Below the pieces are notes generated by a model that saw only the letters and a list, made by a program, of their open reading frames with translations, searched no databases and was not told the origin of the DNA. From positions 1-6,230 of the forward strand of contig JAKAWO010000186.1 in the NCBI GenBank assembly GCA_021827255.1: a stretch of 6,230 nucleotides of DNA. The letters are read 5' to 3'. The DNA is from Acidobacteriota bacterium (GTDB lineage: Bacteria; Acidobacteriota; Terriglobia; UBA7540). Position numbers and translations under genes: made by a program. Positions 6,066 to 6,230 of the stretch are shown in pieces; within the stretch, counting starts at the first letter, position 1; each line of letters begins with the position of its first letter.

Positions 6066-6230
6066 ATGACGAAATTAAGGATGTGGTGAAGGAAAAATAC
6101 GGCCAGGCGGCACTGCGGGTGATGCAAGACGGGGTAAAGTCCTCCTGCTGCGGATCGAAGGCCGCCACGGAATGCGTGCCGTCGGACCCCATTACGCGGG
6201 GGCTCTACGACAGGGACCAAACTGCCGGAC
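6062..6230 (+). CDS. arsM: ArsM-type arsenite S-adenosylmethionine methyltransferase (3' end outside window)
   Basis: Only the first 56 residues are visible. The protein is expected to transfer methyl groups from S-adenosylmethionine to As(III) in the cytoplasm, giving methylated and partly volatile arsenicals. The N-terminus matches the family: IKDVVKEKYGQAALRV (residues 5-20), a conserved Cys pair in SSCCG (Cys29-Cys30), Cys38, and DPITRGLYD (42-50), which in ArsM proteins precedes the SAM-binding SLGCGNP motif, here beyond the window. The start ATG is set by the 4-nt ATGA overlap with arsR and a purine-rich GGAAAGGGGAAG (6048-6059) just upstream. Being directly behind arsR, it should be induced by arsenite. 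Whether acr3, arsC or other arsenic genes follow cannot be seen. Confidence 0.85.
   Translation, partial: MNDEIKDVVKEKYGQAALRVMQDGVKSSCCGSKAATECVPSDPITRGLYDRDQTAG

Overview
The window reads as bacterial chromosome from a moderately GC-rich Gram-negative organism, most likely an acidobacterium. That assignment rests on the style of the first gene: a large Oar-like TonB-dependent receptor of the kind that is heavily expanded in Acidobacteriota. It is an inference from protein character, not from a marker gene. All five supported genes lie on the + strand; the long minus-strand open frames are shadows.

Left part (1-5283), a carbohydrate-use locus. It begins inside a TonB-dependent outer-membrane receptor whose 5' part lies outside the window. 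A 52-nt gap with a strong ribosome binding site leads to an exported, probably clan GH-A glycoside hydrolase-like protein. A second exported glycosidase follows, of the GH35/GH42-like type with a DUF5597-like C-terminal part. The layout suggests that one enzyme or binding protein and one exo-type glycosidase handle a sugar polymer in the periplasm or at the surface, while the receptor imports products. No SusD-like partner is seen. The most striking point is that the first hydrolase-like protein carries Lys where the clan GH-A acid/base Glu is expected (NKP instead of NEP), while the nucleophile-position Glu is kept.

Middle (5284-5655), about 370 bases with no gene I can support. Its right half is rich in GC stem-loops and probably separates the two transcription units.

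Right part (5656-6230), the start of an arsenic operon: an ArsR-family repressor whose stop codon overlaps the start of an ArsM-type arsenite methyltransferase, cut by the window edge. The arsR promoter is compact. A TAGAAT -10 box sits so close to the ATG that the message may be leaderless, and two interleaved perfect inverted repeats cover the -10 box and the start codon, making a good candidate for an autoregulatory operator.
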